A stretch of 64,000 nt of DNA. It comes from Ceratodon purpureus. Taxonomy: Eukaryota > Streptophyta > Bryopsida > Pseudoditrichales > Ditrichaceae. Below, piece after piece: positions 31,191-42,649 of this stretch. Location: assembly GCA_014871385.1 (NCBI GenBank), contig CM026423.1:24547749-24611748 (forward strand), given 5' to 3'. The position numbers and the translations under genes were made by a program. Every line of letters starts with the position of its first letter. Position 1 is the stretch's first letter. The notes under the pieces were generated by a model. That model worked only from the letters and a program-made list of their open reading frames with translations. It ran no database searches and had not been told where the DNA came from.

Positions 31191-31499
31191 ACGTTCCAGC
31201 CCGTGGATGGCGCCCGCGCTGAGGCACCCACGGCGCTCATAATCAGATTCCAGCTGTAACACAAACTGTATCGAGGCAGGCGGCATGTTGAGCTCGGCGA
31301 CATTCATAAACCCATCCGGGACGTTAGCCATCGTCCTACTGGTTTGCCCCCTTCTCATTTCATTAGCTCCTCCCTCTATTTGGCAATCATCAGCCCCTGT
31401 TTTTACTGCTCCTTTGAGGGAAAACGAGGAAATTAAATATAGTTCAAAAATTAAATAAAACAAGTTTTTAGAAATGAATCATATAATTCTCTTGAAACT

Positions 31500-31995
31500 A
31501 TTTATAAAACTCTCTTCAAACCCATCGAGCGGAGCGAGAAGGGTTTGAATAAGGGCGACGGGTCCGTAGGACCCGTCGCCCGTTAGGTCTTAGGGTTACC
31601 TCAAAACAACGATTGCGGGGTAGCTAGGGTTGATGTCATCGGATTTTGGGTTTTACAGCCCCTGTATGCATCCGGATAATGCTAAAAATAAATAAGACTC
31701 AAACATATCAAAATCTAAAAATTATGATGCAAAAAAACCAATTAATATAAATTCATTTATCAAAGATTATTCACTTGATCCGATTAAGCAAATTAGTTTT
31801 TTCTTATTTTTAGAAGAATCATGAATGTGATAACACAAATTCAAAAGGTTAATCTTTAGGTGTTTGTATCGTAAAATTAATCAACTAAATTATTCAGATC
31901 ACATAAGTAAATAAAAGAAGCTGAGTGAGTTCCATTTTTTATTCTTTCAAATATTAACCATATAAAATTTAAAAAAGATTATGACTGAGTGGGTT
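31500..31995. repeat. AT-rich dispersed repeat with two adjoining hairpins, copy 1
   Basis: TTCAAACCC...GGGTTTGAA (9-bp stem), then a perfect 13-bp stem GGGCGACGGGTCC / GGACCCGTCGCCC around GTA (31553-31581), then GGGTTGATGTCAT and an AT-rich tail. A second copy lies at 56250-56720, and a diverged form is at about 44.26-44.43 kb. Confidence 0.75.
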
Positions 31996-32246
31996 CTTAA
32001 GGGTCTGAATCGATGAATCAGTCCAGTTCAGGCCAAGCACGCACACTCTGAAAATATTACCTCCTCCACTCCAAGGGGTATCGAAATCATGAGGCATGTC
32101 AGAGGGAATCAAAATACACCGGTCAAGTCACCAAAGGGATGAAGATGGACATTCCTGGCGGATGGAATGAAAAAAAAAAAAAAAACTTACAGTTCCGGAC
32201 TTTGAACTGTCACTGCTCCTTCGAGGGAAAACCATGTATGATCCTT

Positions 32247-34032
32247 TCAATCCTCCGTAGCAATGACGTTCACATACTGAATTAGCCTGGACTGCGAGGT
32301 CATCATGTTGTCAATCCGCTACAGAGTTTATAAAGTTCGCATACGCAAGTAATGGACTATACAGAGCGTTTCTCATGTACAAATGGAGGGAAGCTTACGC
32401 CAGCTCTCATTATTATACTCAGAATGTCGGATTCATCATCAACGAGAGGACTGGACAATGATCTGGAGCGAGATCTTACAACATCCATGACTGTTTTAGG
32501 GAAACTTCGAATTCTCGCAGGTGAGGCTTCTCTTCTTTGACGTTTCTGCTGTCCATGAAGCTCTTCAACGCAGTCTACTCGTTTCAAGCGTGAGGAAGAC
32601 CTCGTGTGGACCCCGTTGCTACTTTGCATCTGCTTCCTTTGATCCGAGTCGGAGGATATCCTCCCAGTCCCTAGCTCGACAACTTCGCTGTTTTGTGGGG
32701 CCAGCTGAGCATTGTCCGAGGGCCCTGGATCTCTTGTTCGAACTTCTACACAAGGGACATCTTTGGTAATTACATCGCTTCCGTGTTCTTGCTGCATGTG
32801 TTCCGTCGGCCCCGGGTTCTTCCCATCATTAACAGGATTAACAGGCAGTGGAGAGTCACTAGAAAGCCCATCCACTCCCCCCTCTGTCGGCATGTGCTCC
32901 CCTGTGCATCCATTACCGTCAACTACGGCCGGGGCATCCTTGACCAACTCGTCACGTCCACTTCCTTCCTGCACCGGTTCGGGCTCCTCTGCGCCAGCTA
33001 TCTCTTTATCCAGGAGAGTGGTGTCATGCACATTCTCGTTTCCTTCACCTCTCAATCGCGTTCGGCTCGCGGGTTCCTGCAGCACCAACGCCCAACTTCA
33101 GTCACATTTAGCCTCGTCATCCCCCTTCAACCACCAGAAGGTTCTCTTTGCAATGACTATGTGCCGAGTGACTTCTTCAGCACGATTATTGTTGCAACCC
33201 CCAGGTATCACTCCCGCACTGGATCCTGTGAAATAGTTGTGAAAACAACGATACAGAACAGGGCAGATATACACTTGTTCCTAACGAGCAGTACCTGAAG
33301 CTCGTTGAGGGACTCCAGAGGCGGAGGCTCAGGGGGCTGAGTCTCAAAAACTGGTTGAGTGAAGGGCTGAAGACTCGATTCCATCAAAACAACAGAAGCC
33401 TCAACCACGCTAACTGCGTTCTCTGGGACCGGGGAAAGCAACGGAGAACCTCCTTGGGACTCCGCTTCAGGAATCGTTTCCCGCGTCAGATTATGATTCT
33501 CCACATCCTCAGATGATACGAATTGAAATTCCGTTACACCTGCGACGGGTTGAGTGAAGAATTGAGCACTTACGCCCAGGTTAGGGATCGTCACCCGAGG
33601 ATCAGGCCGTTCGCTCTGCCCGTGCCACCCTCGGCTCGGGGACCGCGAGCGATCGCTCCCAAATGCTGCAACATAACCATCTTCCTTCTCCACTCTGTCA
33701 TTCCCCTCACCCCCCACGGTCGCCTGCAAGCTGCTTGGCGGCGACATCCACTCCACAGGCTCCTGCGTGAACCCCATGTCACCCTCCCCGTCCACAGACT
33801 CCGACGACTCGGATCCGCTGTCACCTCCATAGGACGCGGGCGGCTCCGCATGCAGAGTCAGCGAATTACGCTGAACCCTAGGAGGCAACAAGTGCATGGA
33901 ATTCTGGCTCGGCGTCTCGTCCAAGCTGTACAACCCGCTGCGCTCCCACGTCCCCTCGCCAACATTCGCCAGCGCCTCCTCCTGCGACACCGAAATGCGA
34001 CATTCCGACGACGCCACAGACGGCCCAGCCAT
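32247..34032 (-). CDS. Three-exon gene for a Ser/Glu/Pro-rich protein of about 495 aa, unrecognised
   Basis: Model: exons 34032-33295, 33076-32399 and 32318-32247, GT-AG introns, all phase 0, 1,488 nt. The start ATG gives MAGPSVASSE; the frame is open further upstream through a Pro run made by a G16 tract, but the ATG is preferred. The protein is largely disordered: acidic and Ser-rich in exon 1 (S-G-S-E-S-S-E-S, S-R-S-P-S-R-G), with E-P-E-P and R-S-S-S-R-L-K-R then Q-K-R-Q-R-R (basic, nuclear-like) in exon 2. It ends with an ordered stretch M-D-V-V-R-S-R-S-R-S...D-I-L-S-I-I-M-R-A-G and a short last exon R-I-D-N-M-M-T-S-Q. If the last intron is not spliced the stop is at 32357. No family was recognised. 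Confidence 0.5.
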
Positions 34033-34259
34033 TGCTACCCGCAACCAAGCTACCTCACCACCTACGGTTTCGGGTTTGGGATGCTTCGCCACGCAGAATC
34101 CCGGATACTCTGTAGTTAGCAGCAGTTCAGACGAGAATATGTTGTCTGGAAGGGGCAGAAGCAATTGGAGGGTAGAGTATACATCCGCCCCTCGATCCGG
34201 TGGAGGGGGGGGGGGGGGGGTCGGGGGCACGAGGACCCGACATCAAGCCAGGGCAGCTC

Positions 34260-36285
34260 TCCTCGGGCAGCCCTAATTTTTATATTTAAAAAAATTAAAT
34301 TAAATTAAATTAAATTAAAGTGGATGCTCTCATTGATAACATTGTACCTTCTGGTTCTTTCTCTCGAATTTGGTCACGTGTTGTGAAGCATCGCGCGTTC
34401 CAATCACTGGGAATACATGGTGTAGGTGGTGGAGGCCTCAGAAGATGAGCAAGTGAAGGAACACCACCAGGTACTTGAGTTGGAGATATTCAGGACCTTG
34501 TGGTGTAATCACTGGTTAAGTCCACTTGGCCTTAGGTTCCATTTTCGCACAAAAGTCCTGCCTGCTTCGTATGGAGACCAACAGATAGCAGCTGCAGGTG
34601 TGTGAAACATGATACGAGGTCGCATGCCCCTCCGAAGAGCACCCAGGTCCTTCGCGTTCCACTGTACTGCGGGCTGCTGCCAACACAGATATCTATCAGC
34701 CCCATTCACACCCTGCGGACAATCTCCAGCTAACATCAAAACCCATGCCATAAAACAGGATCGATTCTGACACAGCAAACCCCAGGTCAGTTCCAGTCAT
34801 TATGAGGACGGCTTGGGAGAGTGCGTTGCGTGTGGGCCCGCCTCCTCAGTGGGTTCCGAAATCACTGGTCACTGGGCAATCTGAAGGGATGAGGACGGAC
34901 CTAGGTGGGGGATCAAATGAAAAAAAAAAAAAAAATAAAAAACAAAACAGTTTCAGACTCCGTACTGTCACTCTATGTACTGTTACTGCTCCTTTTAGCG
35001 GAAAATGTGGAAAACAGGCTAACAAATTAATAAATCACTTCAATTGAGTTTTTTAAATGGGATGCATATTTCCGTATCTCCAACCCTCGAGGCATTTCAC
35101 CGGGAAAGGAAAAGGTTAAAAAAAAAAAAAAAAAAAAGGGTTTTGATGACACTCCAACAGAGAGGTCCGGGAAGAACCCCAGACACCAGACACCACCCCA
35201 ACCCATCCATGCATGCACGCGTTGGAAAAGCGAGGTTCCAAGCTCCTGGAAAGAGCTCTTACGTGGATCTCCAACGAGCAACCGTGCAGGACCCCCCCGG
35301 TCACAAGGGGCTCTCGGTGCTTCCCCTCTAGTGAAAAGCATACTGCATCTCTTGCCTCGTGGATAGGAAAGTCGATCCTTTTGGTTTTGTGGGGGGGGGG
35401 GGGGGGGGGGGATTGCGCCCCAGATGGAATTCTTTTCCCATCCCATCCCACCCTAGAGGGGAAAAATGAAGAGAGAATATCGATAAGAGAACTCTCCAAA
35501 GAAACCAGCAGAAACCCCACATGTGAAGACCACCGTTCATTCCTTCTCGTCGACAGTGGATATGCAATCGACCAGGATAGAGCGCCGAATATCCCACGCG
35601 GGAGAACCACCTTTCATTCTTCAGCAGTAGATTATTACGCAACAATTTCTGTTCATTTTATTTTTTTATAATTTTATTTCCCATAACAGCCTATCTCTAG
35701 CATGCATGTCAACGCGCCATCCAACTCGCGTAGGGAAGGGAAGCATGATTTCTGCATGCCTCCCTCGCAGTGTACCGCTCCGGGGGAACTCCGTATAACC
35801 CATGGAACCCATCGTCTCCGTGTACCAACCAATCTACATTCACAGACAAACTTGTGCTAACCAATTCCTCATTCATTGACAGACCCATCGGCATCGCGGA
35901 AGGTGCTCACCAACCTGGGCCCATTATATAGAATAAAATAAAAAATTCCATGGGCATTTTGACAACAGGGGATACAATGGAGACGGACCCCAAACTCCTC
36001 ACGAACACTATATTTGATTTGGAATCGGACGGAACAACTTGGAAATGAGCTAACCCTCGAACTGGACCGCCTTGGACAAAATACCGCAGAGTCAAACTGT
36101 CAGATCCCAAGGGTGCAACTCACAGAAAGGGTGTACGCAAAATTTGGGGACCGGCGCCCCATGGAAGACGCCATCCAGGTCGAGGAGCACGCACTCCCCT
36201 TCCCGACCCTCTTCGTCGTTCTCCTCCGCAACCTCCGTGTCCGTCTTCGTCTCACCTCCCTCCGGACTTGCGGGCACCGTCCAGC
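34260..36285. other. Intergenic DNA with low-complexity tracts
   Basis: A (TTAAA)n stretch at 34285-34318, A-runs at 34919-34935 and 35118-35136, and a 21-G run at 35391-35411. The stretch around 34820-35010 partly repeats 32100-32230 (A-run followed by CTGTCACT...TACTGCTCCTT). No gene supported. An acidic frame at 36120-36290 may be an alternative tail of the next gene. Confidence 0.4.
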
Positions 36286-38280
36286 TCATTTTAGCGCCTG
36301 CCGCTCGTCCACGGTGAACGGGAATCGACAACTGGGGCTCCCGCAATCACACACGAGCCTCGCATCGCGAATTGCATGAAGGGTCGGGCCCCCCGTGCCC
36401 GCAGTTTCGCGGACAAGGTCATGGACGAGTTTATCGACATTCCGATGCCAGAAGTCCATGTGTCTCGCGAGCTGGACGAGTGCATCCCGCATCGCCTTCA
36501 CCGCCGCTCTGTGTTCGTTGAGCAGCATCCACGCTCGGAGACTCTCCTTCTCCGCTTCGAACTTCCTCCTCAGCGCCTCTGATTCACGGACTATGTGCCT
36601 ATCGTCGTCTCCGTTCCCCTCTTTCACCCCGACGAAATGCCTCGTCACAGCCTTCTCCATATGGAACTCCCACCTCCTCCTCTCCAGTCGCATGTCTCGG
36701 AATTCGAAGTTCGCCTCGGCCTCCTCGAGAGCGATCGACATTTCCTTCAGGCCTTCCGTCTTGGTGTCCATCAATTCTCTCCCCCTTGTGAGGTACCGCA
36801 CAACGGCCTCTCTGCATCGCTCTTCGATCTCACCGCCGACGCCGGCGGACACTGCCGGCCCGTGCCCTCCTCCGCCCCCGGCTCCTGAATGTACATTGTA
36901 CCGCATCCTCAGCTCTCCTCAGACAAATGAAACGTTGAAAGACTTCAACCCAGGTCCTGCCACGCACACCACGACGTGCATGGCACATCCCTCCGCTCCC
37001 TCCCATTCAATACATCCCCCGACCCTCCCCCTTTAGTGCGCAACACCCCGAAACGTCCGAGGCGCTCGAGGAACCACCTAGGACCTCCTCCACACCCCCT
37101 CATTTGGTGTGGCACCGCGTAAGCATGGCACACACGTTGGAAATCCCAAAGCAAGCATATGCTGGTGCGACCACACATTTCGGGAACAAGATGAACTCAC
37201 CGCCCGGAATGCGCTCCACCTTCAAGTCGGCGTCCGTCACTTGTTCGCACCCGACCTCGCACCGCTCTCCACCCTCCACCGTATCCTTCGCGCCGGTCCT
37301 TCTCCTCGACCACGGGGTTCCACACCCTGCGCAAACGCGGGGCTTCACCTCCGAGGGTCCGCCGCATTCCGTCCCCATCCGTGCCTCTCGGGTCAAACCC
37401 GGCTCCTCGACAACAGGTGCACGTCCATCTGCAAACACACCCGTACGTGCACACCAACCCCTCGGTCAACGCAGAGTCAACGAATGGTAGTCAACCCAGC
37501 ACAACAGCTCCCGAATACGTTCACAAGGGCATCCACGGTTTTCGGGAGAGGGTGCTTACCGAAGACGCCCGTCTCCGTCGTAGCCCCCCCAGTTCCGACA
37601 CGTGATCCCTGTCCAGCCCGTCCCCTACGACTTCGGAGTCGTCCCGTGAAAGAGGCTTCCCGATCCTCCACAATGACATTCACGGGCCAGTCATCCTCCC
37701 GCCCCTCCTCCTCGCACTCACTCTCTGGCCCGACCTCGTTCCTGGGCCAACTGCCCGGGTCCGTTCTCTCCCGGAGCTCATCCATCGTTTCGAATACAAA
37801 GGTCTTCCCTCTACGGCACAAGGGTGCACCCGTACCGATCTCCCCTCCGAGATGAGCGACGTCCCCTGTCCCGCGGTGGGTCATTTTGCGGGCATAGCTC
37901 GCCCAGTCCACCGGGAGTCCCTTTCTCTCGGCCAGCAGCCCTCTCCCGAAGTGATACGGGATAGCATCTGCCTTCCCGATCGGACGTTGAAAGACGCGCT
38001 GGTACAGAAAGCGTATCCGCCGCACCATCCTCCGGGACACCTTCGTCTTGTAACGTGTTCCATTGGTGTAGGTTTTCGGTCCCCAGAAGGCGACGTACTC
38101 CTCCCTGCTCACGTGCTCCTCCAGGAGGCCCGTCCCTGGAATGAGGCCCGTCGCGTTCAATCCCTGGTCATCTCTGAACCAGGGAATCGAACCCCTGCTG
38201 CGATCGTCGGGGCCCCCTCCAATCCCGGCGGCGACGGGGGTGTCCGAGGACCCCTTCGGCTTCGCCCGCGTCGACACCAT
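36286..38280 (-). CDS. Three-exon gene, 526 aa: F-W-G-P domain, Cys4 motif, coiled coil
   Basis: Model: exons 38280-37560, 37428-37201 and 36917-36286, GT-AG introns, all phase 1, 1,581 nt. The start MVSTRAKPKG is basic. Residues about 31-138 form a domain with S-I-P-W-F, A-F-W-G-P (64-68), V-F-Q-R-P, I-P-Y-H-F-G-R-G-L-L and V-D-W-A-S-Y-A-x-x-x-T-H. The same motifs recur at 50.0-50.45 kb and partly at 40.4-40.65 kb. Exon 2 has C273-x2-C276-x20-C297-x3-C301, a possible zinc site. Exon 3 is strongly helical (E-A-E-A-N-F-E-F-R-D-M-R-L-E-R-R) and ends with C-D-C-G-S-P-S-C-R-F. The family is not known to me. The Cys4 motif and helices suggest a DNA- or protein-binding factor, which is inference. 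Confidence 0.6.
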
Positions 38281-38299
38281 CTTCAGGCGGTCCTAGCGA

Positions 38300-40390
38300 G
38301 CAAGATACCCGAGGGGCAGATCCCCCGGGACACGAACGAGCTCAGCTCTCACGAACTCTTCCCCGGCAGTGACAACGCCGAGCCTACCATCAAGTACCAG
38401 CAATGAGACGCAACCCGCATCACGGAACACTGCCACAACATGCGGGATCGGAGGCGGAGCAACGTCACGTCATCTCCCTGCGGACCACATGATTCACGTA
38501 CCCCGAATTAGAAGCACCGAGCTCCGCGAGTTCAGAACGACGAAGTGAATTCCAAAACGCAGCTGCCCCCGGGTTCTCCGTTCCAAGCACCCCGCCGTCG
38601 CAGCGACAAACGAAGCCGACAACAACGTGCACCATGCGGCAGACCCCACCCGCCCCTGCCCACGGTTCGAAATGCACCGCCTCCCCCTTCGTTCGGGACC
38701 CTCCCCGCGGGTGCAACGAGCAAGTGAAGGACCTAATTCGCAGATCAGCACGACACAAACTCAGCTCACATCAACGCCACTGCAGCCCAAGTTACGCGCC
38801 CCAGTGTACTATCCCACCAGCGATGAGACGCAATCTCCATCGCAATACATGCGTACGACACCGAGGGATAGATACGGGGAAACTCCACGTTCTTCCGCAC
38901 CTCCACAGGGCGCACTTATCATGCAATGCAATGCAATGCTCCGAGTGGAGAACGCCAGGAGGAAATCCGCAAACGCCACTCCGTCTCGGATTCTGTGCTC
39001 CCAGCTCCGGCCGTCACCTCGAGAAACGGAGCAAATCTCAGAGTATAGTCTGCGAAAAAAATGTGGCCTCCCACCAGAGTTTAATACGTGGGCCCCCACC
39101 GGGTTCGTTCGAGGCCCTCGTCGTAGTCTCCGTACAGGGGCTACATTGATGCGGCCATGATGGCCACCTCGATTCGAGTGCCCGGAGGTTGCCCATTTCG
39201 CTGCCTGCAGCCGCCATCTCCTCCCGAGCCTCCGGCAGGCACACACATGTCGCCGCTTCGACTTCAAGTCCCATGCACTGACGCGCTTACGAGCAAGCAA
39301 GCTCGACATTGCCAAGCCAGGAATTCACGGGCAACTCGCATATTTTCGGCATACATGTTCTTCCCGTCGCTTGCCCCCACCGGCCGCGAATTCTCGCATT
39401 CCTCCGACAGCCCCGTCGTAGCTTGCTCGTTCCTCCGATACCTTGCGGCCGACATCTCTCAGACGCTCTCGTTTCTCTTCCCCCAGTCGAAGAGCGGTGC
39501 CCGCAACGGGTGCAAATGCACGGTGCTCGCACACGCACCCGCTCGCCGTCGACCACACCCGCCACTGATTCCTCACACAACATCAGGGCGTTCGTGGCCA
39601 CAGCATCCACACGCGGTGTTTCCGAGCTAACGCCAATGCTCCCGACCGCTGGCAATGGTCGAGATGGACAAAACGAAGTTGGTCTCGACGTCTCCTTCCG
39701 CGGGAGTGGAAGACGAAGGTCGGCTCGGGTTCCACAGGGGGTAATCACGTCGGCGGTTTGCACGTGGCGCTGTGCGGAACATCGGGGAGGAGCGCCCATT
39801 CTCTCGCCGTGCGTATGCCACCTCCTGTGAAATACCCGAACACGGTATTGTTTTGGTGCACCAGATAACGTAACATGAATGTAGAGAAGGATTCAACGGA
39901 GACGTCTGTATCAACGTACAATCAGCGTGGAATAACGGGACAACCCCGGTCCCGACATCTACAATCGGACATTCTTCCGCGAATAGGGGAATTCACAGTC
40001 GTGGCCAAGCATGACATCCAACCCTAAACCGAACGAAGCACGATTTAGTAAGTGGTTTTAGGTCAAAGATGAGAGGAGATGAATACAGCGAAGCCGGCGA
40101 ATGAAAAGTCCACATCTGGCGGAACAGGGTATGATGATCACAGCAATCGCCAAGGAAAAAGAAAAAAAAAAAAAAAAAAAAAAAATTAAAAATTAAAATG
40201 GGACAGGGAAAATAACAATCTTCACAGTAAAGTTTGAACCCAGACAGTGGACGCCGCACCGAGCTGAGCATCATACCAGGAAGGAGCCGTGGGAGTGCAC
40301 AATCACAGAACCGACAAGGCCATGGACGACTACAAAATTCCATGTAATGCGGAAATGAAACAACCGAGGGAGGAGTGAGGAAGGGGAAGA
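38300..40390. other. GC-rich DNA with many overlapping open frames, no gene chosen
   Basis: Long frames occur on both strands because stop codons are rare at this base composition; none shows a motif or splice structure I trust. A run of A lies at 40158-40183. Confidence 0.4.
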
Positions 40391-40393
40391 ACC

Positions 40394-40650
40394 TCACGGT
40401 TCGCCAGTGGGCATATTCTCTCGCGTGGCGGGAAGAGGCTGCTCCAGATCAGAGTATTCGGGTAGCAGTCGTGGTGTGCGAAAGTCATTCTGGTACGGGT
40501 GGGTCTGGTCGAATGCACACTCCGCCCAGTGAACCTCCACATCCATCACTCCGGCCACCAGCCCGCGAGCGCAATGGAATGGGGGAACCGAACTCACGAG
40601 CAAACGCAGTTGTGCATCACTCGAGGGAGAAAGATCGCAGAACTTTGCTC
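40394..40650 (-). pseudogene. Fragment of the F-W-G-P domain family
   Basis: Reads V-P-P-F-H-C-A-R-G-L-V-A-G-V-M, then V-H-W-A-E-C-A-F, T-H-P-Y-Q, R-L-L-P-E-Y. This aligns with V-L-P-F-H-F-A-R...V-N-W-A-E-F-A-F...T-H-P-H-Q...R-V-L-P-E-F at 50.1-50.3 kb. The N-terminal half of the domain (with F-W-G-P) is not readable upstream, where a stop closes the frame. Either a truncated copy or one exon of a broken gene. Confidence 0.5.
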
Positions 40651-40739
40651 ATCAGCACCGAGCCCCTGCCGATGCCGATCACACCTGGCTTCACAAAAAA
40701 TCATCAGGACAAATTCGAACAGTATACCTTCGCGTAGGA

Positions 40740-41548
40740 TCATGTCCTCCGATCCCGAGTGCGCCCCTGTATGGCCATGTCCAGGCGATGAATTCTAGGC
40801 ATTTGTCGTTTACTCCACGTACTGCGGTTCGACTTCGCCTTCGTATTGAGCATCCCCGAGGTGAGTCTCATCTTCGGTGAGTTCATCCTCGCGTTGTAGG
40901 GGGGTTTGAATTGCCCGGCCAGTACCTCCTCGAGTACGTCATCCCCGTGACCGCATGGCCCGTTTGAATGCGTACGAGCGCCACTCCTGGTGCTCGGCGT
41001 TGGCATCGCTAAACCAGCCGCTCCGAATATCAGGACGTCCGCCGACGTGATGAAGTGGAGCTTCGTCGTCGGCCACGGTGCAATGTTGTAGTTCACAAGG
41101 GGATGGTCCAAATGGAGTTCGTACCGCGCTTGTCCAAGTTTAGGGTTGAAGCCATCCGTCGAAATTCCTCCCGGTGTCCTCCGTCAATCCATTTCCACTT
41201 TGCCGAACCAAACACGTGCGACATGACCCCCTCATCCGATCGCGATGTCGCCGACCAGGTCAAGGCCGCAGCCCCGCGTCGAGAAGAGAAGCAAACACCC
41301 GCCAAACAATTCGGTTCTAGGGTCTTCATTGATTGACTCCTGCCGTAGATCGACACGGTAACCATTTCCCGCGCAGTCTTTGTTCCAGCGACAAATACTT
41401 CCCCCACAAATTCCCTATCCGAGAGATGGAGGGAGAGCCCCCCCCCCCACACACTCACACACACACACGGACGGGCGGACGGGCGGACGGCCCGACGGAC
41501 GGACGGGTTTCCCCAGCCGCCGCAACCGCGGGCAGGGAATACACCCAC
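40740..41548 (-). other. Open frames suggesting a degraded gene, unrecognised
   Basis: Two adjoining minus-strand frames, one ending near 41093 (F-G-S-A-K-W-K-W-I-D-G-G) and one beginning there (L-V-N-Y-N-I-A-P-W-P-T-T-K-L-H-F), look protein-like and would join with a frame change. No family was recognised. It could instead be chance. Confidence 0.2.
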
Positions 41549-42649
41549 AAACGGGCTTGCACAGACGGAGTGGTCCGTAAGGTCCAGATTGGGAGTCCCG
41601 GAGTGCGTTTGTGGAGAGGGCTTCCGTGGGTGCAGAGAAGTAAACGACGTTCGGAGACGCGGTCTCGACCGTCCGACACCAGACAGCTAAGGGGTGGGTG
41701 AGGGATCATAGTATCCGTCCAGCGCAATGGGTGTTGCACAGATAGAGATAACTTATCGTGGGCGATGTTCACAAAGCGGGATCCTCTCTCATATACGTGG
41801 CAAGAACATGCTACGGCGATGAAGGTGGGACACGACAGATTAATGAGGAGACGGGAGATGGTGAGGGTACCACTAACACATTACGCTCCAGATGTCGGGG
41901 TGTGGGGCGTGAGGTTCTGGACCCTCCGTAGGTTTTTGGTGTTCTCGGCGATGGGGAACTTTGGAGTGGCAGGCGAGGTTCCATACGGTCCTATAAAAAC
42001 CCAATTCAGACTGAATAGAGTCGAGGGAAGTGATGGTGAGTCCTTTTTTTTTTTTTTTTTTTTTTTTTTTTGGAAGCAAAATTCATTGCAGAGAATTAAA
42101 CACAAGCTCTCATCGGGGAAGCCCAGGGTCGGGAGAGTCACCAAAAGATTACAAGGCGGTTAGTGGGAATAGTTTTCCAAACAATGGTGAGTGCTTTAAC
42201 AGTCCCCATCGGTCGGGATGTTGCTCCCCCCATGTTGGACAGCCACGATGTGAAAGTGGGCAAATTTAATATGAGAAGGGCAATGTCGAGGGATGTACGT
42301 ATTCTATGAAATTACGTATGTAGAGCCTCATCTAATATACAATGCAACAAACTACCCTATCTAGATCAATGTCTTGGAAATCCTCAGAGACAAGACATGT
42401 GGGGACATGGGCTGAATAAACGCCTCCGCCGTTATTTCACGAATCCTACATCCTAGAACCGTGGGCATATTTTTTACACATCATCAAACTGGTGCCTCTT
42501 TGCACTGGTAATTCCGGTCGTAAATGCCCCGGCACAAAACATACTCCTTTCCCTCGATTATTATTGTTCAACTACAAGTAGCGGCTTGTGCCACCACAAA
42601 TGAGAGTCTTGTGAGGATTAAAGATTTATCAATGTACCATATTGTTGGT
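41549..42649. other. Intergenic DNA, nothing recognised
   Basis: Contains a T-run at 42043-42071. No gene supported. Confidence 0.4.

Noticed and set aside
38150-38200. tRNA T-arm-like string GGTTCGATTCCC on the minus strand
   Set aside because: It lies within the coding exon of the 526-aa gene (S-I-P-W-F region) and no acceptor, D or anticodon arms can be folded around it.
36976-39900. Numerous 60-170-codon frames on both strands
   Set aside because: High GC makes stops rare; none apart from the exons of the 526-aa gene showed motifs or phase-consistent splicing.
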